From: Diprion similis
Taxonomy: Eukaryota; Arthropoda; Insecta; Hymenoptera; Diprionidae
Direction of reading: 5' to 3'
Assembly: GCF_021155765.1 (NCBI RefSeq)
Contig: NC_060110.1
Coordinates: 20,420,001-20,484,000 of the forward strand
Length of the DNA stretch: 64,000 bases
Part shown: positions 15,898-28,200 of the stretch, piece after piece
How positions within the stretch are numbered: the first letter of the stretch is position 1
Layout: the number at the start of each line of letters is the position of its first letter
The notes under the pieces: generated by a model
The model's database searches: none
What the model saw: the letters and a program-made list of their open reading frames with translations, nothing else
What the model was told of the DNA's origin: nothing
Position numbers and translations under genes: made by a program

Positions 15898-18109
15898 CGG
15901 ATAGCTGGAAAAATTGTAGCGCATCTTTTCTTTCCGTCCCGGTAAATAAATTCTATTGAAATATTAGCACAATTGTAAAATAGTAACCTAGCTGTGTAGC
16001 TGTACAACAGAGTGGGTGATACGTAGGACTATTCATAGCGCAAATATGTCACACACCATTTACGCCAAATGGCTGTTGTATGTACGTAAATACTCGTGTA
16101 GTATTCAGGCTTGTTATAATTCAAATTACAACATTTTTACCGTCGCTTAGTTCAGGCTGCTGCTGCATATATTTGTGCGTCATTCAAAAGTGCGAATAGC
16201 TCACATCGTTCCATGAATCATTTTCTCTCGGAACGTGTTTGCATTGAGACGAGGATATCCGATAAGAGGAGGCTGTGGAAAATCGCGGGTGATTCAATGT
16301 TCACATTCAAAAGCTACCGGAGGCTGCAATGAAATTTCGTTTTTGGCCATCCACGGGATAAATCCGAGAATAAGAGTATAAACATCGAGTTGACAGGCCA
16401 AACAGAACGGCGGTATGCACATCTGCCAGACCTTGGACGAGTTCTAAATTCTCTGTGTTGTACAACTAAAGTTAGGCGGGTGACATAACGTTCGGGAATC
16501 AAGCCGCGGTAGAAAATATAAATTTAAGATAAGCGCGCTCAAGCTGCAATCGGCCAAGATTGTCCGCAGAATTTTGAAAGCCCTTGAAAATGTACTTAAT
16601 TTCTATCTATATTAAAAACATCCCCGACACGTGAAAAACCGAATAAATGTTTGTCAAAATCAAATTTTCGACGCCAAATTTTCTGTCTGCAAATGAGATA
16701 ATAAATTCGCGACTGAGATTCAAGTTCATTTATTGACCATCGAGAAGAAAATGCGAGTGAATATTTCGCAGGGATTCGCAGCTGTTGGAACTGATTACAA
16801 ACCTGAATTTGCATTTAGGAATCGACGCAGCTGTGCGAAATAAGCATCAGCCTAAGAATAAGTCGTTTCGCAATGCGTGCATGCTCCGGAGATTCATAAT
16901 CCATCAATGAACGATGATGCGACCGTTTCGGTGAATGAGTCATGAATGAATAGTCCCCGACTAGCGTAAGCCGATGCAAGATGAATCGGGTCTGCGTAAG
17001 CGTGAGTAAAAAAAGGTCTGATCGTGAGCAGAACTAACAGGTATTATAGTAAAGGTATTGCATAGACTTTATTTCTCTGGATGAGTATAATTCGGGTTCT
17101 AATTCTCGTGAGTTGGGTAATCCCTTGGTTATTTTCACAGAAATTAACCTTTTGATGGCGCTCGTTTTTCGGAATGGAAAATAGACAACCCGCGAGATGT
17201 GAAAACAGTTTTCCTTGGCTGCGGGCGGAACGGAACGATTCTTGAGGTTTGGACGTTAAAATTGTGATTCAATATCACATATTATCATAACCACACAGCG
17301 GAACTGATTTTTCAAGTTTCCGAGCTGCGCAGTTTGATCCCGTCTTACCGTAAAGAAGTGTGTTTTTCACGATACAGGAGCGAGAGCGAAATTTTACAAC
17401 GTGCTTATGTAAACGAACAAAAGTCAAATAAATTCGAAGCCTGCAGGGGATAATTGTTCATATCACGCATGTACGCAGTATTTTTTAATACACACTTTCA
17501 CTTCAAAGTAAAAGGCAACGAATTAGATCAGATATTTTTATCCACCCTGATTTGCGGTTTATTTTCACCACCTTGCTTTCACATTTGTTTGTTTTTTTGT
17601 TTTTTTTTTTTTCTTTCCATTTCATTTATAAATATAGCTTACAACGATCTCATGCACCGCGCTAACTGCAGCTTGTTGAACGCCGTGGGTAGAGTCTTGA
17701 AGAAAAATAATAAAGAAAAAAAAAACCGCAAGCATAAAGAAAGAAGAAACTCGCATAATAAGGTCGCGCAATAAAAATGTGCAAAAATAACTGAAAACGT
17801 GTCAAGGTGCACATTTACTTGTCCAAGAGGGACTTTCCTACATTTTTTGCGCAACATCAACGCGAGTGATTTCATCGAGATAATTAAGGCGGACAATCAT
17901 TCCCAGTCACGCCTAAAAAATACTCGTGACGTCCTCGCACAGTTGTTGTCCAAACGACTCGAAATACCACAAATTCGTCACTGCAACGGAGTAAAAATTT
18001 TCCCAATGCACACGATTCTCCTGACGTTGAGAGGCAGGAAACTTGGCTCGATCGTCGGACATTCCATAGTTACAGTTTTTTTCATTTCAAAATAAATACG
18101 TGTTCCAGG
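1..18109. other. Long non-coding stretch, no supported gene
   Basis: I found no run of exons with conserved domains here. Most open frames are short, start without ATG and resemble no family I know. Two blocks are richer in G+C than their surroundings and open on the minus strand (about 2670-3120 and 6997-7545), but neither gives a recognisable protein. Consensus-like plus-strand donors occur at 7658 (GTGAGT) and 15091 (GTAAGT). Either could end an untranslated first exon of the downstream Swim-like gene, but nothing in the sequence proves it. Simple repeats include a GA run near 11391-11407, an AAT/AAC-rich stretch near 10608-10636, a CTG-rich stretch near 12632-12660 and a poly(A) run at 15867-15891. 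Confidence 0.6.
15867..15891. repeat. Poly(A) tract
   Basis: An uninterrupted A homopolymer of about 25 bases in intergenic DNA. It could be the 3' end of a decayed retro-insertion or plain slippage. I see no clear element body upstream. Confidence 0.9.
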
Positions 18110-18139
18110 ACGCGAAGCAGGAACGACTTCCGGTTGACG

Positions 18140-20766
18140 ATGTTCATCGGGGCCTTCGTCTTGACGCTTTTCTTCAGCTACGCACAAGGCATTCCCGATT
18201 TTTCCGGCCTTCCACCAGGGCCGTACTGTGGTGCACAATATCCAGCATTGCGATGCTGTGATGGACGTAGAGATGTCTGCAGTGCTCCGATTGTCGGGAC
18301 ATTGTGCTACTGCGACGATTTTTGCGACCGAAACCAGACCGCAGATTGCTGTCCCGATTACTGGTCCCACTGCAAGGGAAAGCCTGTAGACGTTGGACCA
18401 CCGCAATTGATCCAAGGTAGAGAAACTCTGTTCATTATTATTAATGGTTTTGTTTTCGAAGGGGGGGTGATTCAGTTATCTTGAATATACCGTTTCTAAA
18501 CAATATCGAATTCCTGTTCGTTACAGTAGGCTGTCTCTTCGAGGGGAAATTTTACGCTCACGGACAGTCGATCAAGCAGAATTGCAACAAGTGGTAGGTT
18601 GATGAATAAAAAATTTTTTTCACCATCTCGGTAATTTATGTAATTATATGTAGGGGGAGAGGGACAAAATGGACCCACTAAGGGAGGAATAACGTTATAC
18701 CAATTTCGGCAACGCATTTTTTTTTTGTCTTTGATCACATTTCAAGCGTGATCGGGATCTTTTAAAATTCCAATTAATTGTATGGGGGCCCATTTTTCCC
18801 GCCTCTTTCCTATACAGTATCGTGGATGAACGGAAATACGTGATCTCAACTGATCACCGATTTTTTATCATCTTAGCAAATGTTCAACTTTGGAAAAGAA
18901 GGCGGAAATGCTTTGCGAGACGAACCCTTGCTTGGTAGAACCCGATATCATCGATACTGTGAATTTCGAAAATGATCGGTTAGGATGGCGGGCTGAAAAC
19001 CACTCCGAATTCTGGGGAAGGACCCTTGCCGACGGTATGCAGCTCAGACTGGGAACAAAGAACCCCTCGCAATACGTGAGCGTTGTTTATTATCCTTTTC
19101 GTTAATTCGATCCGTTTTCAATTTTTCCTATAATCTTTGCAAGCACAGCGCTAAAAATGGATATAAAAATTGCGTGCAAATTTCACAGGTGACCAAGATG
19201 ATCCCGGTTCGCACCGTGTACGACCCCACCAAACTTCCAAAATCGTTCGATTCCGCAGAGGAATGGAAGGGTAAGATCGCCGGAGTCAGAGACCAAGGAT
19301 GGTGCGGGGCTTCGTGGGCCTTGTCCACCGTCGACGTCGCTTCCGATCGTTACGGCATCATAAGCAAAGGACGAGAAGTCGTCGAGCTTTCAGCCCAGCA
19401 TCTCTTGTCCTGCAACGACAGAGGACAGCAGGGCTGCTCAGGTGGCTACCTCGACAAGGCGTGGTTGTTCGTTAGGAAATTTGGGTGAGGATGCAAGAAG
19501 TCTTCTTTCACTTTTCCGCATCTCCTTCACCGAGGAAAGTTTTGAACTCTTATCGGTGCTCGGAAAATTAATAAAAACAGTTTGAATATCGTCGAAATTA
19601 CAAGTTAATGTGTATAGTTATGTGGCTGTAATTACCATATTTTTTGGCTACTGCAACGTTAAATGTGTTCGTCTAGATTGCCACATTTTAACCGTCAAAT
19701 AAGACCTTAACATCAATTTTTTATTGCACCAGCATCAAATTATGAGGATATGTATATAATATGAGCGACCATAATCGAAATGAATTATTAATTAACACAT
19801 ACTAGGTATTCTGGTTACCCAACTACAAAACTCATCCTCATTTCTACAGCCAAAACAGTATTTTCCGGTTATGGTAAAAATATACAACGATAATCAGAGA
19901 TCTTCCGATTGATAACTTGCATCTTAACTTTTTCTGCAGTCTGGTAGACGAAGACTGTTACCCCTGGACTGGCGCAAAAGAACAATGTAGATTTCCAAAA
20001 AGAATAACTTTTGACCAAACTCGGTGCCGAAGGCCGGCCGGCTCGACCAGAAAAGAATTGTACAAAGTAACCCCATCCTATCGTTTGGGAAATGAAACGG
20101 ACATCATGCATGAGATCAGGATGTCAGGGCCGGTACAAGGTAAATATATCCTGCAGACAAGTCGTCAGGACTACCCGTGGAAATACTGTCAAATCCAAAT
20201 GGTCCTGTGAACGCGAAGTTAATTATTTATTTTCTTCTTTTACAGCTACGATCAAAGTCTATCCGGATCTATTTGTCTATAAATCAGGTATATACAGGCA
20301 TTCCCCGAGGGTGGAAAGTTCTCGCACAGGCTACCATTCCGTCAGAATAGTCGGTTGGGGCGAAGAAATCCTTTCGTATGGACCACCGGTCAAATACTGG
20401 GTATGTTTTCGAAACACGTACTAGTCGTTAGATTTCTTAAATTCTAGCCTGATAATCTCAAAACGACTTGTCAAAATATTTCAGAATCAATTCTGTCATT
20501 TTCGAACTGATGAAGCTATATCTTGTATATTGAAAGTATAAGATTTAGCAGTCTAAATTGGTGTGCTTTTTGAAGAAATAAAACGAGATTTGATAATCGG
20601 TTTTCTTGCAATTCATGTATGTTTCTTATCGTTTACTTAGGTCGTGGCCAATTCTTGGGGTAAGGATTGGGGTGAAAACGGATTCTTCAGGATCTTACGA
20701 GGATCTAACGAATGTGAGATCGAGACCTTTGTCTTGGCTGTCTGGCCCAAGGCAATAACGTATTAA
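18140..20766 (+). CDS. Swim: Swim / tubulointerstitial nephritis antigen-like secreted pseudoprotease
   Basis: Seven coding exons join in frame to 439 aa: 18140-18416, 18527-18593, 18877-19075, 19189-19484, 19940-20139, 20246-20400 and 20641-20766. The start is the ATG at 18140, followed by a hydrophobic signal peptide (residues 1-16). Next comes a cysteine-rich somatomedin-B-like domain (Cys30 to Cys78, ten Cys), a second short Cys-rich segment (about 95-132) and a papain-like C1A domain (about 197-439). The oxyanion Gln217, His377 (in [11 protein letters not shown]) and Asn402 (in NSWG) are present, but the catalytic Cys is Ser223 (QGWCGAS). This Ser is the known hallmark of the TINAG/TINAGL1/Swim family, so the protein is probably not a protease. 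In Drosophila, Swim is a secreted Wingless-binding protein that helps its spread; that role here is inferred by family. The coding exon probably starts at an acceptor at 18109, implying an untranslated upstream exon. Neighbouring genes are unrelated. The family call is very secure; one-to-one orthology is likely. Confidence 0.94.
19485..19939 (+). other. Swim-like gene intron 4
   Basis: A GT-AG intron of 455 bases. The donor is GTGAGG and the acceptor TTTCTGCAG. It splits a glycine codon (GG|T). AT-rich, with no further feature seen. Confidence 0.85.
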
Positions 20767-21155
20767 GGCAATAATACGAACACATTTTCAGGTGTTAACA
20801 TTTTTCAATTTATACATAATGAATGTAAGAATCATACAGACAAAGTTCACGAATCACCGTTGTATTTATTAGCACACTATGTATACTAATAACTCGACAG
20901 TTTCGATTATAATAACATAATATAATACTAAACGTACTGTACGTATACGTCTATAAGATATTTTACGTGAAGAAAAATAACTAGTATTAATAATGAACTG
21001 TTTTTTAATATATATTCTACGTATAATATATATACATAAAATTACATGCATATGTATATTTTTATAAACACAATATTTTATCAAGATATTATAATGACAT
21101 ACGTATCACTTATGTAAACTCTGCCATATTATTCACTAAGATGCATAAATTATTT

Positions 21156-21161
21156 AATAAA
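21156..21161 (+). terminator. Likely poly(A) signal of the Swim-like gene
   Basis: An AATAAA hexamer 390 bases after the stop codon, in very AT-rich sequence. Other A-rich hexamers lie nearby, so the exact end of the transcript is uncertain. Confidence 0.45.
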
Positions 21162-21459
21162 ATGTCATATACGTAGGTATATGTGTTATAACAGCGAGTC
21201 TTCAAAACCTTACCATTCATGATAATTCTCGAGTCGATAAATAATCAACAATTGATCTAATAATAAAGAAATATTACAAGGAAAGGAAGAACGCCGTTGG
21301 GCAACGAAACTGCAAGGATCACATAATTATTTCAAAACTCGTACCTACATCGTGAAACTGACGAAATGGGTGGATAAAAGTCCGAGTGAATGGCGTTCTA
21401 TAATTAAACAAAACTCGTTGATAAAGAGAATATAGAATGCAGGCGGGCAGCTCTCGGAC

Positions 21460-21710
21460 CTCAGCCATTTCAAATCTCCCGCTCGGAACGCATCTCGCTC
21501 GGTACGTCAGGAAATTGTGTAGTTCGCGACTCCGCCGAAAGATGGAGGTGCGGTTCGAAATTAACGGCATTTGTATCGCAAGTGTGTGAATGTGTGTACC
21601 TTGTGTCACCAAACTGGATTTCCCTAGTCAACGAGCGTTTTCATTGGCCAAAAACTAGGGAATTTATGCACAGCGTAGGTTGAGCGCGACAACCGGCGCA
21701 TGCGCAAAAC
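21460..21710. promoter_or_regulatory. Promoter-like block with CCAAT, NRF1-core and inverted repeat
   Basis: Seen directly: a palindromic GCGCATGCGC at 21696-21705, which is the core of NRF1/Ewg sites; an ATTGG (reverse CCAAT) at 21643-21647; and a perfect 9-base inverted repeat TTCCCTAGT / ACTAGGGAA at 21620-21628 and 21654-21662. On the minus strand, about 150 bases further on, is an ATG (21468) in good context, opening a 49-codon frame to 21319 with no recognisable family. This could be a promoter for an unannotated transcript, or chance. It lies about 300 bases beyond the presumed end of the Swim-like transcript. Confidence 0.25.
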
Positions 21711-23940
21711 TCAGGTATACGTATGCAAGATACATATGCGTGTGTCTAGCGAGAAATAAATAACCGGACGTGCGTAAACTGTTTATGTCGGACTTCAATT
21801 ATCACACCCTCGCGTGGTCATGTGTGTAAATACTAAATAATACAAGATACGTCCTTGGCTAAACAACATGAATATCTGACGTTGAAGGACGGTCATTTCA
21901 CCGATAAGCGAATCGCGCACTCCAGCCGAGCTTAATTAACCACCTCAGAAAGTTCAGGTACGTCCAGCGAGCTCGACGTGCGTAAAAACTGCGTAACCGC
22001 GATTCGAATCATGCATGCAAACCGCTGCTGCGCACGGACCGAACGTCATCGTTGAAAAAGGTAACAAGCAAAACATCGTGGAACGTGTTTCGTGTTGTCA
22101 CGCCTCGCACGTTGCCGCAGCAAACACGCGTTGTTGTATGCTTCGATATACTTTCGCCTTCATGCCGTAAACCGTGAATTTCAAATATCAATGGAATTTA
22201 TCGCCAAGTTTCGCTGAGAGAACCGCTTCCCGTACTGTTTAATTGTTTAAAACTCGACAGTTTATTTTTGAAAGTATATTAACGCGTATCGGTAACCTTG
22301 TGCGTGAATATTCCGGTCCATTATTCGTTTCATCATCTATACCTGATTCGACAACGATACGAGTAATATGCCACTGCTAACGAAGCCCACCGATCGCACC
22401 GGTAAGATATCCTAATCCAATATAAACGTTATGATACCTATACTTCTGCAAATTCGATTTAGACTAGCAGCCTTTAGGGTTTACGGTGAGAAAAAAGGTT
22501 TCCTTTTGCTGCATTTCTACCTGCGAATATCAGAGCCTCGTCGCTGTTATGTATTCAGGTTGGATCATCCGCTTCTCGGCTTCTCCAATCGTCCTTTGTC
22601 CATCCTAATACATCCTATTATACACACCGAGCTAAATTGGTAAGCAAATATGTATCTACTTACGTGCTACGAGCATATTTACAAGCAAACAACCCGGCCG
22701 CTATCTATCGCTCGGTTTTATTCAAGTGCCGACAGACGTATGTGCATACATATATGTATAATACGTGCTTGCATACATCAACACGTGGGGGTAGTCGAGT
22801 ACATACATATGTATTTTGAATTTATATTCAGCCGAACCCGATTAATATAATAGGCTACATATCTGGGAAACTGGACCTTCTCAATTGTTTGTATACTCCA
22901 TCAAATCACCTTCGAAGCAATGCTTTCAAATTCAAGCCGTTCTGCGAATGATTTCGGAAACGTCTCAATGGTCAGCTACACATTCGTTTTCGGTTCGTTT
23001 GAAGAACTTAAATTTCCAGTCCGTAAGTAATCGGCTGTGTGCCAACATCGAATGCTTCAGAGTCTAGACTTGAACTCTAAAGAGCATCGATACGGGAGCA
23101 GAACCAGAGACGCTAGCATTTAGTCAAGCTCTAGAGAGAAGAATTCAAGAACAACGAACCTCGAGCTTTCTGAAAGTATATCATACAATAATAGCGTATC
23201 GATAAAACAACCGTCTCATTATATATGTGCATCGATAACTGCAGTATTAGCTCGTTCTTATACCTGTAATAAAATGATCAAGCTCCTTCCATCCGTTCGT
23301 TCGTGACCGTTCAAACTTGGCAGAGGTCGTTAAAAAAAGGTTCGAAGCGTTCGGGAGGTACGAAAAACACAAGCCCGCTAAATCAAATCATCCTGCAGCC
23401 TGTAGAGTGGCGACAGAAATCGGGGTGGAAAATTCCACAAGAATTTCCTCAATTTCCATAGCCCGTTTTTCCGATCCTGTTGACTACAAACAAATCGTAA
23501 TATGTTGTTATACATCGACGCGCAATTGTCAAAAAATTCTACAGTTATGTATGCACGTACAATAACTAATGCATGTAATATTATGCTTCATTATAAATAC
23601 TTGTAAGATATTCGATTAATTATTTATATACGAAAAGTTGTCCTGCTGCTTGATACACGATCGCGATATATACGATCAGCTGAAATAATTTTGACAGACA
23701 TTCAAATCAGAGATATCCCCCCAGTTTCATCAGGATTTCCTGATTTCCCTTCAGTCATTAGCATCGCGGCGTCCTTGCGCGCCTACAAAACAATTTCCAA
23801 AGGATCTACACGCCGTTTATGTAGTCGGATTCGATCGCAGCTGGCTTAGCTCCCGCTGCTCTGCAAATCTACAGTACGTATCTCATGCTGTCCTTTACGC
23901 AGGCTTGCGTTCCGCATGGCTAAAAGCGCGGCTTAGCCCA

Positions 23941-24755
23941 GTCGGTATGTACGAAAAAGAATACCTGAAATCGCAATTTGTCGATACCAGTATTTTCTTT
24001 CGAAAGTTGCTGGTGGGGGTCATTGATGATCTAAATTTAAAATATCGACCAGACTCTGCAGTAGCTTCGTCCGCCATCTTTAATTTATGGTTTGGGGATG
24101 CCTAGTCGATTTCGACGACCTCCAAATATCGAAGTCCACGGATATCAAACGCAGAAAAGGGTTTAACAGCCACGTTCTATACGCGATTCTAAACAAAAAC
24201 TTTTCAAGACATTCTCATTTGACGCAAAAATAAAGAAATGGCATGAAATCTACGAAATCGCGATAGTAGAATCCTAGAATTTATACCGTTTCTTTATTTC
24301 TGCGTCAAACGAAAATGTAATAGAGTATTTTTGTTCAGAATTTTGTATAGAGTGCGGCTGTTTAGCCCTTTCTCGCGTTTATATACGTCAACGTCGAAAT
24401 CGATCAGAGCACCCCGATAAGTGAGAAAATATATACGGTAAAGAAAAAATTGTCGCGACCAAAGTTGTAGAGAATTAAATTCCCTATAAACCGAGTCGTG
24501 ACCATTTCTAGTAAAAATTTGTAAACGACCGATTAGTTTAGTAGTTAATGACTAATAAACGACTATTATAGATTAATTATTTCACAGAAAAAAATTTTCC
24601 CATAAATTCAAGATGGTGGAAAAGCTTATGCAGAATCCGGCGAAATTCTGAATTTAGACCGATAACCTCCCCCCCTCCCCCCCCCCAACGATTAAAAAAA
24701 TCGTGCGAAAAATCTAAAAATTGCAATTTCAAGTGTACATTCCAACCGCAGACTA
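23941..24755. mobile_element. Large imperfect foldback (inverted-repeat) element
   Basis: The left half reads as a diverged reverse complement of the right half. Matching blocks, outside to inside, are: around 23952-23975 with 24715-24738 (both arms share TGAAAT and GCAATTT); 24028-24090 with 24598-24660 (both arms share TCTAAATT, then a CCATCTT block next to ATTTATGG); 24092-24118 with 24392-24416 (both arms share GATTTCGACG); and 24150-24262 with about 24263-24370 (both arms carry AATAAAGAAA and a GACGCA block). About 175 bases near 24420-24597 occur only on the right. No transposase frame is visible, so this looks like a non-autonomous foldback or palindromic MITE. The edges are approximate and I could not define a target-site duplication. 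Confidence 0.7.
24669..24687. repeat. C-rich homopolymer-like run
   Basis: A run of C broken by a single T. It lies within the right arm of the foldback element, where the left arm has a shorter G-rich counterpart near 24012-24019. Confidence 0.8.
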
Positions 24756-25260
24756 ACAACAAAAATCGTCTCGCCGATCGACGAGTTCGCTCTCCTCGCG
24801 CAGACGGAATCGGTCGGCGGCGATTTCCCGGATCATCAGACGAGCTCGCGAGTTCTACTCTAGACGCAGACATTGCAGATATTTTTGCACACACGTCTCC
24901 TACTCCTTCCACCTCCTCGTTCGTCGCCCCCACTCGTCCGTCCTCCTCGTCGAGAACCTTCCGTCGTCGACGACGATTCGCCGTCCTTGTTTCGCTCGTA
25001 TTGATCCGGCCCGAATCCAGTTTACCTCGTCGGAGGTTCACGCTCTGGGTGGAAGGTGGGAGGGGACGACGCGCAGTGCCGGTTGGACCACGTTGCCAGT
25101 CGGGAGAAACTCTTCCTTCACTCGGCTGCAAAAGTTTCCAAATTGACCGGCGGTCGTTACTCAGCCTCCGCTAGTCCACTGTTAGATGAATTATTTGGGC
25201 TTCCTTGAACCAACCGCACCTCGCTCCAGTCTTGTCGTCATTTGACGAACCTGGCCGGTG
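24756..25260 (+). promoter_or_regulatory. CpG-rich block ending in a strong splice donor; candidate first exon of the kelch gene
   Basis: The sequence from about 24756 to 25260 is rich in G+C and CG dinucleotides compared with the AT-rich DNA around it. It ends in GGTG|GTAAGT, with the donor at 25261-25266. The next coding gene on this strand has an exon opening at an acceptor at 38707, before its ATG. Joining 25260 to 38708 gives an untranslated leader: the frame that continues into the kelch protein has an in-frame stop at 25205-25207 and no ATG before 38800. I therefore infer promoter plus 5' UTR exon 1 with a first intron of about 13.4 kb. The minus strand is open for 184 codons here (25131-24577), but it is biased and unrecognisable, as expected of GC-rich leader DNA. 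Confidence 0.4.
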
Positions 25261-28200
25261 GTAAGTTGTCTGAAAATTTTACACTCATTCGCTTTCGTTT
25301 CCTTTTCGTGCTCTTCGATAATCGAACACGTGGATCATGGATCATTGTACACGCGGTGGATCATTCCTCTTTACATCTGAAATTATTCGAGCCTGTGTCT
25401 GGATTTTGCAGCAATAAAATTCACGGTCACTGTACCAGCGAGGAACTCTTCAGACATTTATTATACTCTTGTTGGATTACCTTATATTACACACCACGCG
25501 AGCGTATGTGGCATACAACCTCTAAATATTATACACGTGTTACAAACTGGACAGTTTATACAGTAATTGGCAAAGATTGCGACAATTACTACAACGATGT
25601 CAATTGTCATGATAGCGATGTAGAGCTTTTCATTAGCAATCCGTAATTCTTGCAGAGATTATAAACTTCCGCCGTAAAAGTGAGCTGTATACACGATAAA
25701 GATAGTAGACTGAAGTACGTACCGACTTTTTTCACTTTTATTTTATCTTCTATTACTTCGAACTGGTAAATCACGACTTGCATGCACGTTGCTGAGCATC
25801 AGGCTGTGTGTGTTGTTGTAGACGACACCTTAAATTGTAGGTAGGTACGTTAAACTCTAAATCTTAACTAGGTGTTAAGGTATGTAATGTGAAAATCTAA
25901 AAGTGGAGCAAAGATACCGCGTAATCTTGTATTCTTCATACGTGTGTTATCCATGTATTGTTGTTGAGTGATTCTGTTACTCAACATCTTGATTGACGAT
26001 TGCAGCAACAGCTGCTCGCACCACGTCGGCTTTGATCTCCTTTGAAATTTTCGATAATAGAATTAACAGAAAACGTGATGATCATCGTACGGTTATCGTG
26101 GATTACACTGTTCAAACGCTTACTCTGTTCACTAAACACAATGTTTCTGATTAGATCTCGATCTCTCCGATATTTCACCTCCTATCTCGATCTGTTATAA
26201 AAATCAGACAGAGAAGAATGCGGATGACGCACGATCATTTTCACGATTCAATTCGAGCCTGAATCACTATACATATCTACATACGTATTGCTGCATGAAT
26301 CGAGCCGCGCGTGTAACGTTGTTAAACAATTGAAGTAACAAAAGGTTGATAAGGAAATCCACGTGCACCGATAACGGTGCGCGTGAATCGATCTAGAATT
26401 CCATCTCGCGTGTAAACATCAAGGCATAATTAGTTGTCTAAATTGCTGCTATAACATGCCGCGTTACTTTATCTGTCGAAGAAAAGACCGGTTCATTGTT
26501 CGTAAGCTACGGAGGAAGACGAGAACTAAATAAGAAAAAGAAATGAGAATCTGTCGACGCATGTGGATATGAAAGGGTAAAAAAAGCAAATAGAGTGAGA
26601 GAGAGAGGGAGACGGCTAGAATATTTGCCAGCTGTTGCTGAGGTGGCGAAAAAGAAAGAATAGAAACAAAAATTTGCAGCCGCAGCAGAGTTGAGAAAGT
26701 TGTGTATATTCTAAAAATATCTCTAACAATTTAATCTAATATGTATCAATCTCTCAATAGATTTTCGCGATATTAATTATGGGATATTCTTTTTGATATG
26801 GAACCGAAATTGATATTTACCTCAAATGATTTATTGAACTTGAAGCGATCCTTTTACAATCAACAATAAAAATTTTCGCTATCTCTATAATCCATCGACT
26901 ATATCGACTATCCGATTATTATCAGTTGAATTACGCTATTTGCAGTACTCGTGATCCTCTTCCCATAAGAGTTCAGGAAAACTACGGGTTTTTGAAATGC
27001 TATTTAAATTTTTTACGTATGCTTCCGCGCGATGATTCACGTTTTTTTCCATTCAACGATATTCCTCCCGTCATTCTTAGTCTGAACTTCACCTCGTAAA
27101 AACGTACGATCCGCCAGTAGTATCGCGGAAAAGCAATCCTCACATCCACGTGTTAAACATAAATTGTCAAATCCGCAAGGCACGTGTAGCAGCCTGTGAA
27201 ATGACGTAATACAATCTCAACTGACAGCAGATATTATACGACGCAGCTGAAACATGGACGCTAAATTTTAACACAATCAATTAATTTCGAAGCCGTATAT
27301 CGAAAGGTCAGAACGTAGAACGGCCAAATCTATAATCTGCATACGATTCTACATTATGGTATTTTATTTTCTAACCTCTTTATTTTTCTCGATTCTCAAC
27401 GCTTCTTAAAAAGTACAAAATTAATTTTATGGTTTTATCCGATGAAGCGGATAGCGGAAATGATGATCATCCAGGCAACGACGAACCGACTTCTCGTGCA
27501 ACCTACGCACGTCTCGGTTCGTTGTACACATTCACGCGTTCCTTTCGGCATATAATCGACGTGATACGACACGTGCGATTTATGGATATACCTTATATAC
27601 GTATGTATTCAGAGGATGTAGATTTTGCTGACGTAATTCCTAGTATGTACTCCACTTTGCCAATAGAAAGGAACGAACCGCTGCGGATATTAGGACTGCT
27701 TTTTGGCGTGTGGGCAGACCGGCCGAGCCCCCAAATCCATAATAGTAGATGAAACAGGTGTAGAGACTGGAATGCCGGTTATATTTATCGAATAGAGAGC
27801 GCGGGATTTTCTTTTATTCTTCTTTTAACTCCTCGTGCTTTTCCTGCACTCCGTCGACGGCTTCTTTTAGTTTCCAAATCGTTTTCTTTCTCTTCTACAA
27901 AGAATTCAGCTTCGTCTGTTAGACTATGTTGCTTTTTTCTTCTTAACAACATACTGTCCCATTTCTTTTCTTGTCCATTCTCTTCCGTTTTCTTATTTTT
28001 TATTCCCCTCAAATCTCTCTCGCGCTTTTCCCCCACTTCGCGATTTTCACGCCGTATATTATAGGTATCCGAGTCTGTTTGACTTAGCTTTCTACGAACG
28101 AGTGAAAATATTATGCAAAGATTTTCAGCCTGGTTGAATTGTCAGTTAACGTTAACGTAACGAAATAGTTTAAAAAAACGTCGTTACCTTACATTTCTTA

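Larger units (their letters stand above)
20767..23940. other. 3' UTR and intergenic stretch
   Basis: The first 400 or so bases are AT-rich, with TA/TATA runs, and are probably the 3' untranslated region of the Swim-like gene. From about 21400 the sequence becomes less AT-rich and holds a promoter-like block, listed separately. From about 21730 to 23940 I find only short open frames without recognisable domains and some CATA/TATA-rich patches near 22740-22830. No gene is supported. Confidence 0.55.

Noticed and set aside
24577-25131. 184-codon minus-strand frame beside the foldback element
   Set aside because: It overlaps the right arm of the inverted repeat and the CpG-rich leader. Its Arg/Ser/Gly-rich composition is what GC-rich non-coding DNA gives, and no domain is visible.
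27429-27752. 107-codon plus-strand ATG frame with an acidic start
   Set aside because: No recognisable domain and no splice partners. Length is compatible with chance in this much sequence.
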